Shown here in pieces: positions 42,652 to 50,921 of a stretch of DNA of 64,000 nt. The stretch is from assembly GCA_964400875.1 (NCBI GenBank), contig CAYNWK010000003.1, positions 36,890 to 100,889 of the forward strand, given 5' to 3'. This DNA comes from CAYNWK01 sp964400875 (lineage in GTDB: Bacteria > Chloroflexota > Anaerolineae > Anaerolineales > UBA4823). The notes beneath the pieces are model-generated. The model saw nothing but the letters and a program-made list of their open reading frames with translations, was not told the DNA's origin and searched no databases. The position numbers and the translations under genes are program-made. Position 1 is the stretch's first letter. Each line of letters begins with the position of its first letter.

Positions 42652-42680
42652 TTGTACTCACTCTTGTCCGGTCTTATAAT
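42652..42680 (+). promoter_or_regulatory. sigma-70-type promoter of lepB
   Basis: TTGTAC, 17-nt spacer, TATAAT (42675-42680); the ATG is 18 nt further on. Embedded in an AT-rich stretch unusual for this window. Confidence 0.75.
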
Positions 42681-42698
42681 CCCCTCAGGAATACGGGC

Positions 42699-43301
42699 AT
42701 GGATAACAATCTAGAGCATTACCGGACAGAAAATTTACCTGACGCAGCCGAAGAAGACGAAGGTCGTTCGGGCTTCCTGCGCTTTTTAATGGATCTGCTG
42801 GAGACGCTGATCCTCTCCGTGATCCTGTTCGCCGCCATTAACGCCGTGTCGGCGCGCATTCGCGTAGACGGCTCCAGCATGGAACCCACCCTGCACACCG
42901 GCGAGTTTGTGATCGTCAACAAACTGGCTTACAAGTTGGGCAACCCCGAGATCGGCGACGTGATCGTCTTTCATTTTCCGCGCGATCCAGAGCAAGAGTA
43001 CATCAAGCGCATCATCGGCCTGCCCGGTGACCGGGTGGTAATTACCAACGGGCAGGTGACCGTCAACGGTTTCCCGCTGCGGGAGGACTACATCGCCGCA
43101 CCGCCGGCTTACGAGGCGAGCTGGGAGATCCCGGAAGACAACCTGTTCGTGTTGGGAGACAACCGCAACAACTCCTCCGATTCGCATAACTGGGGCACGG
43201 TGCCCGAGAGCTACGTGGTCGGCCGGGCGTTGGTGGTCTATTGGCCGCCGACGGAGTGGGGCCTGATCGAACACCCCTCGGTGGCGATCGCCGCGCCTTG
43301 A
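42699..43301 (+). CDS. lepB: signal peptidase I
   Basis: 200-aa membrane serine protease that removes signal peptides. One N-terminal helix (FLMDLLETLILSVILFAAINAV) leads to RVDGSSMEPTLHTGEFVIVNKL with the catalytic Ser (SSMEP), FPRDPEQEYIKRIIGLPGDRV with the catalytic Lys (Y-I-K-R-I), and FVLGDNRNNSSDSHNWGTVP. Suited to the many lipoproteins and exported proteins in the region, although lipoproteins need LspA instead. Promoter at 42652-42680. Confidence 0.95.
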   Translation: MDNNLEHYRTENLPDAAEEDEGRSGFLRFLMDLLETLILSVILFAAINAVSARIRVDGSSMEPTLHTGEFVIVNKLAYKLGNPEIGDVIVFHFPRDPEQEYIKRIIGLPGDRVVITNGQVTVNGFPLREDYIAAPPAYEASWEIPEDNLFVLGDNRNNSSDSHNWGTVPESYVVGRALVVYWPPTEWGLIEHPSVAIAAP

Positions 43302-43322
43302 GCGCGCTGCGGGATCCTGGCT

Positions 43323-44075
43323 GTGGAACTTCTGGACGATCTGCTGGACCAAGCCGAAGCCTACGCCCGGGAGCTGCCTCCCGCGCCGCCGCTCCCAACG
43401 ACGCCGTCAGGGGCGGAGATAGCAGCCTGGATCGACCACACCCTGCTCCAGCCGGAAGCCAGCGTGCGGGAGGTCAAGCAGCTGTGCGATGAAGCCAGGG
43501 AATACGGCTTCGCAGCAGTGTGCGTGAACCCAGCTTACGCCCAGCTGGCGGCCGGCCTGCTGCATGAGTCCCTAGTGCCGGTGTGCTGCGTGGTCGCTTT
43601 TCCTTTCGGCGCCACCACCCCGACCCTGAAAGTAGTCGAGACGCTGGCCTGCCTGAACGCCGGAGCCAGCGAGATCGATATGGTTCATAATATTGGCGCT
43701 TTCAAAAGCGCCGCTTACGGGCAGGTTTTCAACGAGATCCAGTCGGTGACCCAGGCGGTTCACAACCAGCGAGCCGCCGTCAAGGTAATCCTGGAGACCG
43801 CCCTGCTTACCCGCGAGGAAATTATCCTGGCTTGTTTGATCAGCCGGGCCGCCGGGGCGGACTACGTGAAGACCTCCACCGGCTTTGGGCCCGGAGGCGC
43901 CACGCCCGAGCATGTCTCCCTGATGCGCCGGGTGGTCGGCGCGGAGATGGGCGTGAAAGCCTCGGGTGGGATCCACACGTACGCGGCCGCCCAGGCGATG
44001 ATCTCCGCCGGGGCTTCCCAATTAGGGACCAGCCACGGCGTGGAGATCCTGGCCCAGGCCAGGGCATACGCTTGA
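43323..44075 (+). CDS. deoC: deoxyribose-phosphate aldolase
   Basis: Cleaves deoxyribose 5-phosphate into acetaldehyde and glyceraldehyde 3-phosphate. 250 aa from GTG 43323; a family start such as WIDHTLLQPEA lies at about residue 35, so there is an N-terminal extension. Motifs: VCVNPAYAQLA, CVVAFPFGATTPTLK, ASEIDMVHNIGAFKS, VKVILETALL and ADYVKTSTGFGPGGATPEHV, where the Lys of YVKTSTGF is the Schiff base. No strong ribosome site. 22 nt after lepB, so probably the same transcript. Confidence 0.93.
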   Translation: MELLDDLLDQAEAYARELPPAPPLPTTPSGAEIAAWIDHTLLQPEASVREVKQLCDEAREYGFAAVCVNPAYAQLAAGLLHESLVPVCCVVAFPFGATTPTLKVVETLACLNAGASEIDMVHNIGAFKSAAYGQVFNEIQSVTQAVHNQRAAVKVILETALLTREEIILACLISRAAGADYVKTSTGFGPGGATPEHVSLMRRVVGAEMGVKASGGIHTYAAAQAMISAGASQLGTSHGVEILAQARAYA

Positions 44076-44091
44076 AGGAGTGCACCAGGCG

Positions 44092-44403
44092 ATGAACGAT
44101 ACAGACCACGATAACCCTAACGAACTCGCCGCTTCCAGCTACGCCTGTCCGGAATGCCAGGCCGGGGTGATGCGTATGAGCTCCCTCACTTATTTCACCT
44201 GGCTGAGCGAAGAACTGATCACCGTGCCGAATTTTCCCGCCTGGGTGTGTGACCTGTGCGGTCGGCGTGAATATGACCCCCGGGCGCTGACCTGGCTGAA
44301 CACGCTGCTCAGCCCGCAGACCGGTCGACGCGCCGCCCGAAAAGTACCGCGCCGCAACCGACCCCCCGACACCGACCGGCTGACCCCAAAAACAACTGCT
44401 TAA
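44092..44403 (+). CDS. YgiT-type zinc-finger protein
   Basis: 103 aa from ATG 44092; GTG 44080 is an alternative. YACPECQAGVMRMSSLTYFTWLSEELITVPNFPAWVCDLCGRREYDPRALTWLNTLL has two CxxC pairs (CPEC and CDLC), and the spacing is like the N-terminal zinc-binding part of YgiT/MqsA antitoxins. The DNA-binding HTH of MqsA is absent, and no toxin partner is next to it, so an antitoxin role is not supported. A basic tail (RRAARKVPRRNRPP) may bind nucleic acid. Confidence 0.65.
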   Translation: MNDTDHDNPNELAASSYACPECQAGVMRMSSLTYFTWLSEELITVPNFPAWVCDLCGRREYDPRALTWLNTLLSPQTGRRAARKVPRRNRPPDTDRLTPKTTA

Positions 44404-44408
44404 ATATT

Positions 44409-44499
44409 GAACTCGCGCGCTTTGGGAAGAAGTGAGCAAGTTTGGGTGGGTGTTACCCGCCCAAACCTGCCAACTTCCCCAGCGAACTCCCTAACGCTA
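44409..44499 (-). repeat. dispersed palindromic element, copy G (inverted)
   Basis: Left arm AACTCGCGCGCTTTGGGAAGAAG, right arm TTCCCCAGCGAACTCCCTAACGC. Centre GTTTGGGTGGGT / ACCCGCCCAAAC. Between the YgiT gene and the aldolase. Confidence 0.75.
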
Positions 44500-44511
44500 A
44501 AGGAAAAGTAA

Positions 44512-45150
44512 ATGGACGAAGCAGAACTTCGCCGTGAGATCGTCTCGATCGCGGCGAAGATGTACGCGCGCGGCTATATCGCCGGCCTGGCGGGCAACCT
44601 TTCGGCGCGCCTGCCGGACGGCGGGATCCTGGTAACCCCGGCGGGCGCTCACAAAGCGGATCTAACGCCGGAGCAGCTGCTGGAGGTTGACGAAGACGGC
44701 CGGGTAACCCGTGGTGCGGAGGATCTTCAGCCGACTTCCGAATTACCGATGCACCTGGAAGCCTACCGCCGTCGCCCGGATGTAAGCGCTGTGATCCACG
44801 CCCACCCGGTTGCTTGTGTCGCCTTGTCGCTGGTCGGCCTGGGACTGGATCAGCCTCTGATCCCCGAATCTATCGTGCTGCTCGGCAAGGTGCCGACCAC
44901 GCCCTACGCGACTCCTTCAAGCGAGGAAAACCGCCAGGTCATCGCCGGCCTGATCGAGCGCCACGACGCTTTGATCCTGGCGCACCATGGAGCGCTCACC
45001 GTCGGCCGCGACCTGGCGGAGGCTTACCACCGTCTGGAGACCCTGGAGCACACCGCCCAGATCGTCGCACTGGCCCACCAGCTGGGCGAGCCGCGCTCGC
45101 TCACCCCAGAAGCGCTGGAGAAGCTGCGGGCGATGCGTAAGGATCTTTAA
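44512..45150 (+). CDS. class II aldolase/adducin family protein
   Basis: 212 aa, one aldolase II domain. GNLSARLPDGGILVTPAGAHKADLTPEQL, then VIHAHPVACVALSL (HAH metal ligands) and LAHHGALTVGRDLAEAY (third His) mark a zinc-dependent aldolase such as L-fuculose- or L-ribulose-phosphate aldolase/epimerase, or a MtnB-like dehydratase. The exact sugar cannot be read. Glu at SELPMHLEAY is the expected catalytic acid. Next to deoC, which fits sugar-phosphate salvage. ATG 44512 follows AAAGGAAAAG. Confidence 0.85.
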   Translation: MDEAELRREIVSIAAKMYARGYIAGLAGNLSARLPDGGILVTPAGAHKADLTPEQLLEVDEDGRVTRGAEDLQPTSELPMHLEAYRRRPDVSAVIHAHPVACVALSLVGLGLDQPLIPESIVLLGKVPTTPYATPSSEENRQVIAGLIERHDALILAHHGALTVGRDLAEAYHRLETLEHTAQIVALAHQLGEPRSLTPEALEKLRAMRKDL

Positions 45151-45428
45151 AACCGGACCGGCAGCGCGCTCAAACCGTACAGGCTAGTCGTGTTCCAGAC
45201 CAGCTGGCCGGGTTCGACGGCCAATTCTAAATCCGGGAGGTGGCTCAGCAAGGTGGGAATGGCAACCGTCCCTTCCATGCGCGCGTCCTCATCAGCGACG
45301 CCGAAGAACAGCTGCCTGATCCAGCCTCGGAAGCGGTTGCGGTCCACAACCGGAACGCCGAGCATTGCGGAGATCATCGTGATGGGGATGGGAAAAGCAT
45401 ACCGTTGGACCAGCTTCCGTATTCCCCC
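45147..45428 (-). pseudogene. cytochrome P450 remnant with internal deletion
   Basis: Reading from 45428 down, the frame gives LVQRYAFPIPITMISAMLGVPVVDRNRFRGW, a strong match to the P450 stretch around helices C-E (D-x-A-x-P-x-P-x-x-V-I-x-x-L-L-G-V-P-x-x-D). After IRQLFFGVADED it jumps to ARMEGTVAIPTLLSHLPDLELAVEPGQLVWNTTSLYGLSALPVRF, the C-terminal end that in intact P450s follows the Cys-heme loop. So about 200 residues, including the I-helix, ExxR and heme Cys, are missing, as is the N-terminus. The frame is open for 94 codons (stop just upstream), but no functional P450 can be made. It converges on the aldolase, sharing its final bases. Confidence 0.75.
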
Positions 45429-45439
45429 TTACGCCCAGC

Positions 45440-45970
45440 CTACAGTTTGAGATGCGGCTGCGCCAGCAGCAGCGCGGCCAGCGACTTGGCGTCGTGGATC
45501 GCCCCCTCGGAGGCCATCCGCAAAACCTCGCCTAACGGCACCTGTTCCACGCTGAGCACCTCGTCCTCGTCGGCTTCCAGCGGGGCAGGGCTCAGATCCC
45601 GCGCCAGGAAGACGTACATGTACTCGGTAGAATAGCCCGGCGCCAGGAAGAAGGCGCCGATTTTTTGCAGTCGCCCCGCCGCCATGCCGATTTCCTCGCG
45701 TAGCTCGCGCTGGGCGCAGGCCTCCGGCGCTTCGCCCTTCTCGACCACCCCGGCGGGCAGCTCCAGCAGCTCCCGTCCGGCTGCGTGGCGGTACTGGCGC
45801 ACAAACCAGACCTGCTCTTCCGCGTCCACCGGGAGCAGGGCGACGGCAGGTTCGTGCTCGACGATGTCCAGCCGGGTTTGGGCGCCGTTGGGCAGGCGCA
45901 CCTGGTCGCGGCGCACGTCGAAGACCCGGCCCTGGTAAACGGTTTCAGATTGGATGGTTTCAAAAGCCAT
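45440..45970 (-). CDS. Nudix hydrolase (ADP-ribose pyrophosphatase-like)
   Basis: 176 aa from ATG 45970, with GGAAGG upstream. The Nudix box reads GVVEKGEAPEACAQRELREEIGM (GX5EX7REUXEEXGU fits). Flanking ELPAG and FLAPGYSTEYMYVFLARDL are typical of ADP-ribose/NDP-sugar pyrophosphatases, which hydrolyse free ADP-ribose. 24 nt after the LysM gene's terminator; it may have its own promoter. It ends 12 nt from the P450 remnant. Confidence 0.92.
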   Translation of the reverse strand: MAFETIQSETVYQGRVFDVRRDQVRLPNGAQTRLDIVEHEPAVALLPVDAEEQVWFVRQYRHAAGRELLELPAGVVEKGEAPEACAQRELREEIGMAAGRLQKIGAFFLAPGYSTEYMYVFLARDLSPAPLEADEDEVLSVEQVPLGEVLRMASEGAIHDAKSLAALLLAQPHLKL

Positions 45971-45993
45971 AGACACCTTCCGGTAAAAAAAGA

Positions 45994-46030
45994 GAGCGTA
46001 ACGGAAAGGCGTCGCCTTTCCGTTACGCTC
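45994..46030 (-). terminator. intrinsic terminator of the LysM lipoprotein gene
   Basis: Perfect 17-bp stem GAGCGTAACGGAAAGGC / GCCTTTCCGTTACGCTC with a 3-nt loop, followed on the minus strand by TCTTTTTTTACC. Confidence 0.88.
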
Positions 46031-46056
46031 ATGGATTAGTTAAAACTTCAGACCGA

Positions 46057-46734
46057 TCAGGGGATCTGCAGGGTGTCGCCCGCGTTGATGTCGGAAGCCC
46101 CGCTCAGACCGTTGACCTGGATGATGGCCTCCGGAGAAACGTCGCCGTACAGGCAGGCGATCTTACCCAGCGTGTCGCCGGACTGCACAGTGTAGGAAGC
46201 CGGGTGATCTCGCAGGGTGCGCTCTCCAGCAAAGCCGTTGCCAGTTTGCGGGATTTTCAGGTTTGTACCGACGCCTGGTATTGAGTTCAGACCCAGGCCG
46301 CTAAGGTTGAGCAGCTCGTATTGGTTCACGTCGAAACGGCGGGCGATGCAGAAGGGAAATTCACCCTTGGTGAGCGTGTAATTCTTGGGGATGCCGGCAG
46401 TGGGTTTGAATTCAGGAGCCGGCGTGTTGGTTGGCGGGACGGGCGTCGCCGTGGGCGCCTCGACCCCACCGCCACTTTCCCCTTCATTTTCATTGGTGGG
46501 TTCTGCGGTCGCTTCCGACCCGTTAGATTGTTCTTCCGTCGGCTCTTGCACGCCGCCGCCAGCTGCGGCGGTCTGCGTAGCGATATTGCCGAGCTCGCTT
46601 TGCAGCGTGCCCATCGGGCCCGTATCTACCGTCGGGGAGGACGGAGGGGGAGTGGAAGCGGAAAGCTCGCAGGCCGCCAGTCCGAAAGCCAACAACGCCA
46701 ACGTTAGGAGTGCGAGAAATTGTTTGGGTGTCAT
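46057..46734 (-). CDS. LysM-domain lipoprotein
   Basis: 225 aa from ATG 46734, with GGAGGAG upstream. Signal MTPKQFLALLTLALLAFGLAAC ends in lipobox GLAAC. A Ser/Thr/Pro/Glu-rich stalk with PTNTPAPE follows, then two LysM-like segments: NYTLTKGEFPFCIARRFDVNQYELLNLSGLG and SYTVQSGDTLGKIACLYGDVSPEAIIQVNGL. LysM binds N-acetylglucosamine-containing polymers such as peptidoglycan or, in Chloroflexota, other wall material. A clear terminator follows. Confidence 0.85.
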   Translation of the reverse strand: MTPKQFLALLTLALLAFGLAACELSASTPPPSSPTVDTGPMGTLQSELGNIATQTAAAGGGVQEPTEEQSNGSEATAEPTNENEGESGGGVEAPTATPVPPTNTPAPEFKPTAGIPKNYTLTKGEFPFCIARRFDVNQYELLNLSGLGLNSIPGVGTNLKIPQTGNGFAGERTLRDHPASYTVQSGDTLGKIACLYGDVSPEAIIQVNGLSGASDINAGDTLQIP

Positions 46735-46926
46735 AGTTCTCCTCCTGAAGAGAAACACCGGATGGTCCGATGACTGCCGCCAAACGCAAGCGCCTGGCCT
46801 TGCTGGTAAGTTTAGCTTGGATTCGCAAACTTAATTACATTTTTTCTTGCTTTGACCATGATACTAGCACAATCCACAGGCGGCGTCAAGCGGAACTTGC
46901 CCTTCTTTTAGCTCGCCGCAGGGTTA

Positions 46927-47532
46927 TCAGCCCATCTCTTGCCGCCCGGCTAAGGCACGCAGCAAGGTATTTTGATCGGCGTACTCCAGGTCGCCGCCCA
47001 CCGGCAGGCCGCGCGCCAGGCGGGTGACCCGCACGCCCATGGGCAGCAGCTGCTGGCGCAGGTACATTGCCGTGGCGTCCCCTTCCATGCTCGGGTTGGT
47101 CGCCAGAATAACCTCGCTAACCTCGCCCTGCTGCACTCGCTGGAGAAGCTGGCGTATCTTGAGATCCTCTGGGCCAATGCCCTCGATAGGCGACAGCGCA
47201 CCTTGCAGCACGTGGTAAACGCCCGGAAAGCCCTCGGTGCGTTCCAGAGCCAGCACGTCCAGAGGCTCCTCGACGATGCAGATCAGGCTTTGGTCCCGGT
47301 CCGGGTTGGCGCACACCTCGCATAAGGTGCGCCCGGCGGTCGTGATGTTGAAGCAGCGCTGGCAGTCGGTCGTGCCGCTCTTGAGCGTACTCAGGGCGCG
47401 GGCCAGTTCCTCCGGCAGGTCGTCGCTGGTGCGCAGCATGTAAAAGGTCAGCCGGGAAGCGGTTTTCGGGCCGATCCCGGGCAGCCGGGAGAAGGCATTG
47501 ATCAGATCCTGTATCGGTGCCGGTAAGAGCAT
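46927..47532 (-). CDS. recR: recombination mediator RecR
   Basis: 201 aa, standard length. RecR works with RecO/RecF to load RecA at gaps. HhH region FSRLPGIGPKTASRLTFYML, zinc finger CQRCFNITTAGRTLCEVC (four Cys), and Toprim domain with VEEPLDVLALERT and ATNPSMEGDATAMYL. Lies in the usual dnaX-ybaB-recR order. ATG 47532; 76 nt downstream of ybaB. Confidence 0.97.
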   Translation of the reverse strand: MLLPAPIQDLINAFSRLPGIGPKTASRLTFYMLRTSDDLPEELARALSTLKSGTTDCQRCFNITTAGRTLCEVCANPDRDQSLICIVEEPLDVLALERTEGFPGVYHVLQGALSPIEGIGPEDLKIRQLLQRVQQGEVSEVILATNPSMEGDATAMYLRQQLLPMGVRVTRLARGLPVGGDLEYADQNTLLRALAGRQEMG

Positions 47533-47608
47533 GGTTTGCGCCGTGCGTCAATAAGGGTGCAAGAATAGGGCCAACCCAGCCGGGACGTGCGGGCTGGCTG
47601 GGCGAGCC

Positions 47609-47938
47609 TTAAAAGGGCAAACCGGAAGCCAGCGGGCCGAGCCGTTCGGCAGCCATCTCGCGCGATTGGTCCAGGGCGGTGTTGAAGGCGGTCAGCATCA
47701 GGTCTTGCAACATTTCTACGTCGGCGTCTTCCAGCAGGTCAGAGTCGATCTCGACGGACCTGACGTGCTGATCGCCGGTCATGACGACCTTAATCGCGCC
47801 GCCGCCCACCGAGGCCTCTACGGTCTCTTCGGCCAGCTTAGCCTGGGTCTCTTCGATCTGCTGCTGGAGCTGCTGAAGCTGCTGCATCATGCCCCCAGCC
47901 CCGCCGGCGCCTTTCGGTTTATTAAATCCTTTCGCCAT
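47609..47938 (-). CDS. ybaB: YbaB/EbfC nucleoid-associated protein
   Basis: 109 aa from ATG 47938, with GGAGGAAACT upstream. Small DNA-binding protein. After a Gly-rich start (MAKGFNKPKGAGGAGGMMQQLQQLQQQIEETQAKL) it has AEETVEASVGGGAIKVVMTGDQHVRSVEIDSDLL...EMLQDLMLTAFNTALDQSREMAAERL, the family core. Between dnaX and recR, its conserved position. Confidence 0.93.
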   Translation of the reverse strand: MAKGFNKPKGAGGAGGMMQQLQQLQQQIEETQAKLAEETVEASVGGGAIKVVMTGDQHVRSVEIDSDLLEDADVEMLQDLMLTAFNTALDQSREMAAERLGPLASGLPF

Positions 47939-47961
47939 AGTTTCCTCCAAATTAGTTGCCA

Positions 47962-47998
47962 GGGGAGTTCGGGCAGGCGTAGCCTGCCCGAACTCCCC
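47962..47998. repeat. perfect intercistronic hairpin (17-bp stem)
   Basis: GGGGAGTTCGGGCAGGC pairs perfectly with its complement across GTA. It lies between dnaX and ybaB. The only T-run is on the plus-strand side, so on the minus strand it should not end transcription but may control mRNA decay. Confidence 0.8.
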
Positions 47999-48020
47999 TA
48001 ATTTTTCCTGTTTCACACCC

Positions 48021-49613
48021 CTACTGCACGTCCACGATCTCCCCGCCCAGATCGCGCAGGGCAGCAGCTACCATCCCGTCGCTGTCCACTTCGGGTGGGA
48101 TGGTGTTGCGCCCGGCGGAGGTGATCACGCAGCGGATGGTGATCTCCCTTTCGAAGACCTGGTTGAGCACTTGCTGGGCGACCGAGATATTCTCTTCTTT
48201 GATCATCTGGTTTTTTAAAATATCGCTGGCGAAGCCCAGGATGAGCACGTTCTCTTTTAAATGGCGCACCTGGGTTGAGTTGAGCAGGCCGTACGTGCTG
48301 GCGTTGATGGCGCGTGCCTGGTTGAGGATCTTTCCCCACTGGCTCTCCAGCGCCTCGCTGGCCTGAGTGGTCTCCAAGCTTTCTTGCTCCCCGGGCGCCT
48401 CTACCCCGGCAGGCGGCGCGCTGTCCGCCCCCGCGCGGCGAGCTTTGCGGCGCGTTTTAGCGGACTGCTCCGTTTCGGAGGGTGGGCTGGCGCCTGCGGG
48501 TTGGGTCTGGTTCGGCGCGATCGCTGCAAGGTCCGCCTGCCCTTCGATGCACTCCACCACTGCCATCTCCAGGGGTAGGGACGGCTGCCAGGTCGCCCGG
48601 GCGTCGTTGGCTGCGTGGTTGAAGCTGTGGATCACCCGCAGCAGCTCGGGCAGCTCGAAGGCCCGAGCATGCTTTTCCATTTGGAGTTTGACCTCGCCTG
48701 TAGCGTCCACCTGGTTGGCGTTGCCTGCCCGGATCAACAACAAGTTGCGCAGGTACTCGACGATCTGCCTTCCGAACTGGCGCGGGTCGCTGCCCGCATC
48801 CAGGGCGGTGTGGATCTGGTCCAGGCCGGCGGCTGGGTCCTTGGCCAGCACCGCCTCGATCACGGACAGGATGGACTGGCTGGTCGCGGTGCCCAGCACG
48901 GACTGGGCCATCTCCAGGCTGATCTCTCTGCCGGTAGAAGCCAGCTGGTCGAGCAGCGAGATGGCGTCGCGCAGGCTGCCGGTGGCTTGCCGGGCGATCA
49001 GCTCCAGCGCCTCCGGCGCGGGGTCCAGTTCCTCACTGGCGGCGATCTCCTTCAGGTGGGCGACAATGTCGTTCACCGGGATGCGCCGGAACTCGTGCCG
49101 CTGGCAGCGCGACAGCACCGTGGCGGGGATCTTGTGCACCTCGGTGGTCGCCAGGATGAAGATGGCGTGGGAGGGGGGCTCTTCCAGCGTCTTGAGCAGG
49201 GCGTTGAAGGCCGCAGTGGAGAGCATGTGCACTTCGTCTACCACGTAGACCTTGTAGCGGCCCTGGTTGGGGGAGAAGTTGATCTTATCGCGCAGGTCGC
49301 GCACGTCGTCCACGCTGGTGTTGGAGGCTGCGTCGATCTCGATCAGGTCTAAAAAACGCCCGGCGTTGACCGCCAGGCAGTTCTCACACTGGTTGCATGG
49401 GCGCACCGCCAGATCAGGATCCAGGCAGTTGACCGCCTTAGCCAGCAGGCGCGCTGTGGTGGTCTTGCCGGTGCCGCGCGGCCCGGCGAACAGGTAAGCG
49501 TGAGCAACGCGCTCGCCGGACACCGCGTTGCGCAGCGTGGTGATGACGTGCTCTTGCCCGACGACAGCTTCCCAGCTGCTCGGGCGCCATTTGCGGTATA
49601 ACGCCTGGGACAT
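48021..49613 (-). CDS. dnaX: DNA polymerase III subunits gamma/tau
   Basis: 530 aa clamp-loader ATPase. Walker A GPRGTGKTT, zinc module CNQCENCLAVN with earlier Cys, Walker B VYVVDEVHMLS, sensor LATTEVHKIPATVLSRCQRHEF, then domains II and III (ATGSLRDAISLLDQL) and a Thr/Ala-rich linker. The last ~110 residues (WGKILNQARAINASTYGLLNSTQVRHLKENVLILGF) resemble a tau C-terminal module. It starts 2 nt after the DUF1992 stop. Confidence 0.97.
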   Translation of the reverse strand: MSQALYRKWRPSSWEAVVGQEHVITTLRNAVSGERVAHAYLFAGPRGTGKTTTARLLAKAVNCLDPDLAVRPCNQCENCLAVNAGRFLDLIEIDAASNTSVDDVRDLRDKINFSPNQGRYKVYVVDEVHMLSTAAFNALLKTLEEPPSHAIFILATTEVHKIPATVLSRCQRHEFRRIPVNDIVAHLKEIAASEELDPAPEALELIARQATGSLRDAISLLDQLASTGREISLEMAQSVLGTATSQSILSVIEAVLAKDPAAGLDQIHTALDAGSDPRQFGRQIVEYLRNLLLIRAGNANQVDATGEVKLQMEKHARAFELPELLRVIHSFNHAANDARATWQPSLPLEMAVVECIEGQADLAAIAPNQTQPAGASPPSETEQSAKTRRKARRAGADSAPPAGVEAPGEQESLETTQASEALESQWGKILNQARAINASTYGLLNSTQVRHLKENVLILGFASDILKNQMIKEENISVAQQVLNQVFEREITIRCVITSAGRNTIPPEVDSDGMVAAALRDLGGEIVDVQ

Positions 49614-49615
49614 GT

Positions 49616-50059
49616 TTAAAGTGTATCAGAGTGCGGCTTGCCGGTCAACTCGGACAGCAACCGGTCGGCGTTGATCCGTTTCATTTGAAAACTATCCAGG
49701 GGCGCTTCCAGGTTGTAAGCGGCGATCTTTTTGTTGAGCGCCTCGACCCGCTCGCGGAAGCGGTTTACCGCGCGCGCCCATTCTTCTTTCCCCATCGGGT
49801 CGTCAGCCGGCGTGGACTGGCGCCATTCCCAGGCCCGGCGCAGATCGGCCCTGGCCTGCTCTTGATCGGTTTCGATCTCCTTACGGGTTTCGATCCACGG
49901 GAGGCTGTAGCCGGCGTTGCGCAGCATGCGGTGCGCCGTGCGCCACCCGGGGTCTTCCAGGGAATCGTCTTCCAGGCGCAGGGGCTTGCCTTTGCCGGGG
50001 AGGTTATCGAATTTACCTTCTTCCATCGCCCGGCGGATGTGCTCGTCTATATTGGGCAT
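49616..50059 (-). CDS. DUF1992 (DnaJC28-like) family protein
   Basis: 147 aa. MPNIDEHIRRAMEEGKFDNLPGKGKPLRLEDDSLEDPGWRTAHRMLRNAGYSLPWIETRKEIE is the DUF1992 signature: E-G-x-F-D-x-L-P-G-K-G-x-P-L. Found in the DnaJ homologue C28 and in many bacterial stand-alone proteins; the function is not known. It overlaps its neighbours closely: ATG is 1 nt from the LysM/LTD stop, and its stop is 2 nt from dnaX. Confidence 0.9.
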   Translation of the reverse strand: MPNIDEHIRRAMEEGKFDNLPGKGKPLRLEDDSLEDPGWRTAHRMLRNAGYSLPWIETRKEIETDQEQARADLRRAWEWRQSTPADDPMGKEEWARAVNRFRERVEALNKKIAAYNLEAPLDSFQMKRINADRLLSELTGKPHSDTL

Positions 50060-50060
50060 C

Positions 50061-50906
50061 TCAGGGCACCGTATAGGTGGTGTGCACGTTCCCGTCGGCG
50101 TCGAGCAGCACGACCGTCTCGCCTGAGTCCCACACCGGCGCGTCCAGACCCCAGTACAGCTCCACGACGGTGGACTGCCCGGAGCGGGTGTACAGGTTGA
50201 CCGCCCCGCCTTCGAACAAGTTGAGCTGCGGGAAGGTAAACACCGCGCCGTCTTCCTCCAGTAGCTGCCAGCCGGCCAGGGAAAGCTCGCCCGGTCCGGT
50301 GCGGACCAGCTTGACCCGTTCGGAGCTCAGATCGCCGGCCCCGACTACGCTCTCGATGGTCACCCCGCCGGGGCCAGGCTTGGGCGTCTGTGTGGAACCG
50401 GCGGCGTCGGTCGCCGCCGGCGTTTCGAGTTCCGCTTCCGGAAGCGCCGTGCGTTCCGTATCGACGGCCACTTCCACCGGCTGCGGGATCATCAAGACCT
50501 GCCCGACTTCCAGGGTATCGGCGTCTTCGAGATCGTTGGCTTTGAGGATTTCGGCCACGCTCACGTCGAACTCCACCGCGATCCCGCCCAGCGTGTCGCC
50601 GGCCTGGACCTGGTATTCGACCAGCTCGACGCCGGGAGCCAGCTCAGGCGTAGGTTCTTCGGTGGGATCGAGCTGGGTGGGCTCCGCCGCCGCCGGCGTG
50701 GTCTGGGAGGGCTGTCCCCCGAGCCCAGCCGAGGCGTTGATGGTCAGCGCCGGTGTGGCGGTGGTTTGCGCCAGCGCGGCGCTGTTCGGCAGCGCTTCCG
50801 CCGGCCCGCGCGCCCGGTCCCACATCGCCAGCACGGCTAAGGTGGTGCAGGCCGAAACCAGCACGTTGATCAGCAGATAATAGGCCAAACGTTTCCATCT
50901 TTTCAT
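50061..50906 (-). CDS. membrane-anchored LysM and lamin-tail-domain protein
   Basis: 281 aa. One N-terminal helix (LAYYLLINVLVSACTTLAVLAMW) anchors it, with no lipobox. A Pro/Thr-rich stretch leads to one LysM domain (VEYQVQAGDTLGGIAVEFDVSVAEILKANDLEDADTLEVGQVLMIP), then a second linker, then a lamin-tail-like beta domain (VRTGPGELSLAGWQLLEEDGAVFTFPQLNLFEGGAVNLYTRSG...DSGETVVLLDADGNVHTTYTVP). Probably binds wall glycans and another surface partner. It heads the dnaX-ybaB-recR cluster. Upstream is a 15-bp palindrome at 50922. Confidence 0.82.
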   Translation of the reverse strand: MKRWKRLAYYLLINVLVSACTTLAVLAMWDRARGPAEALPNSAALAQTTATPALTINASAGLGGQPSQTTPAAAEPTQLDPTEEPTPELAPGVELVEYQVQAGDTLGGIAVEFDVSVAEILKANDLEDADTLEVGQVLMIPQPVEVAVDTERTALPEAELETPAATDAAGSTQTPKPGPGGVTIESVVGAGDLSSERVKLVRTGPGELSLAGWQLLEEDGAVFTFPQLNLFEGGAVNLYTRSGQSTVVELYWGLDAPVWDSGETVVLLDADGNVHTTYTVP

Positions 50907-50921
50907 AGTTGTTTTCCCGGG

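Noticed and set aside
44092..44403. YgiT-like zinc finger as antitoxin of a toxin-antitoxin pair
   Set aside because: No helix-turn-helix and no adjacent toxin-like gene; the neighbours are deoC and a sugar aldolase.
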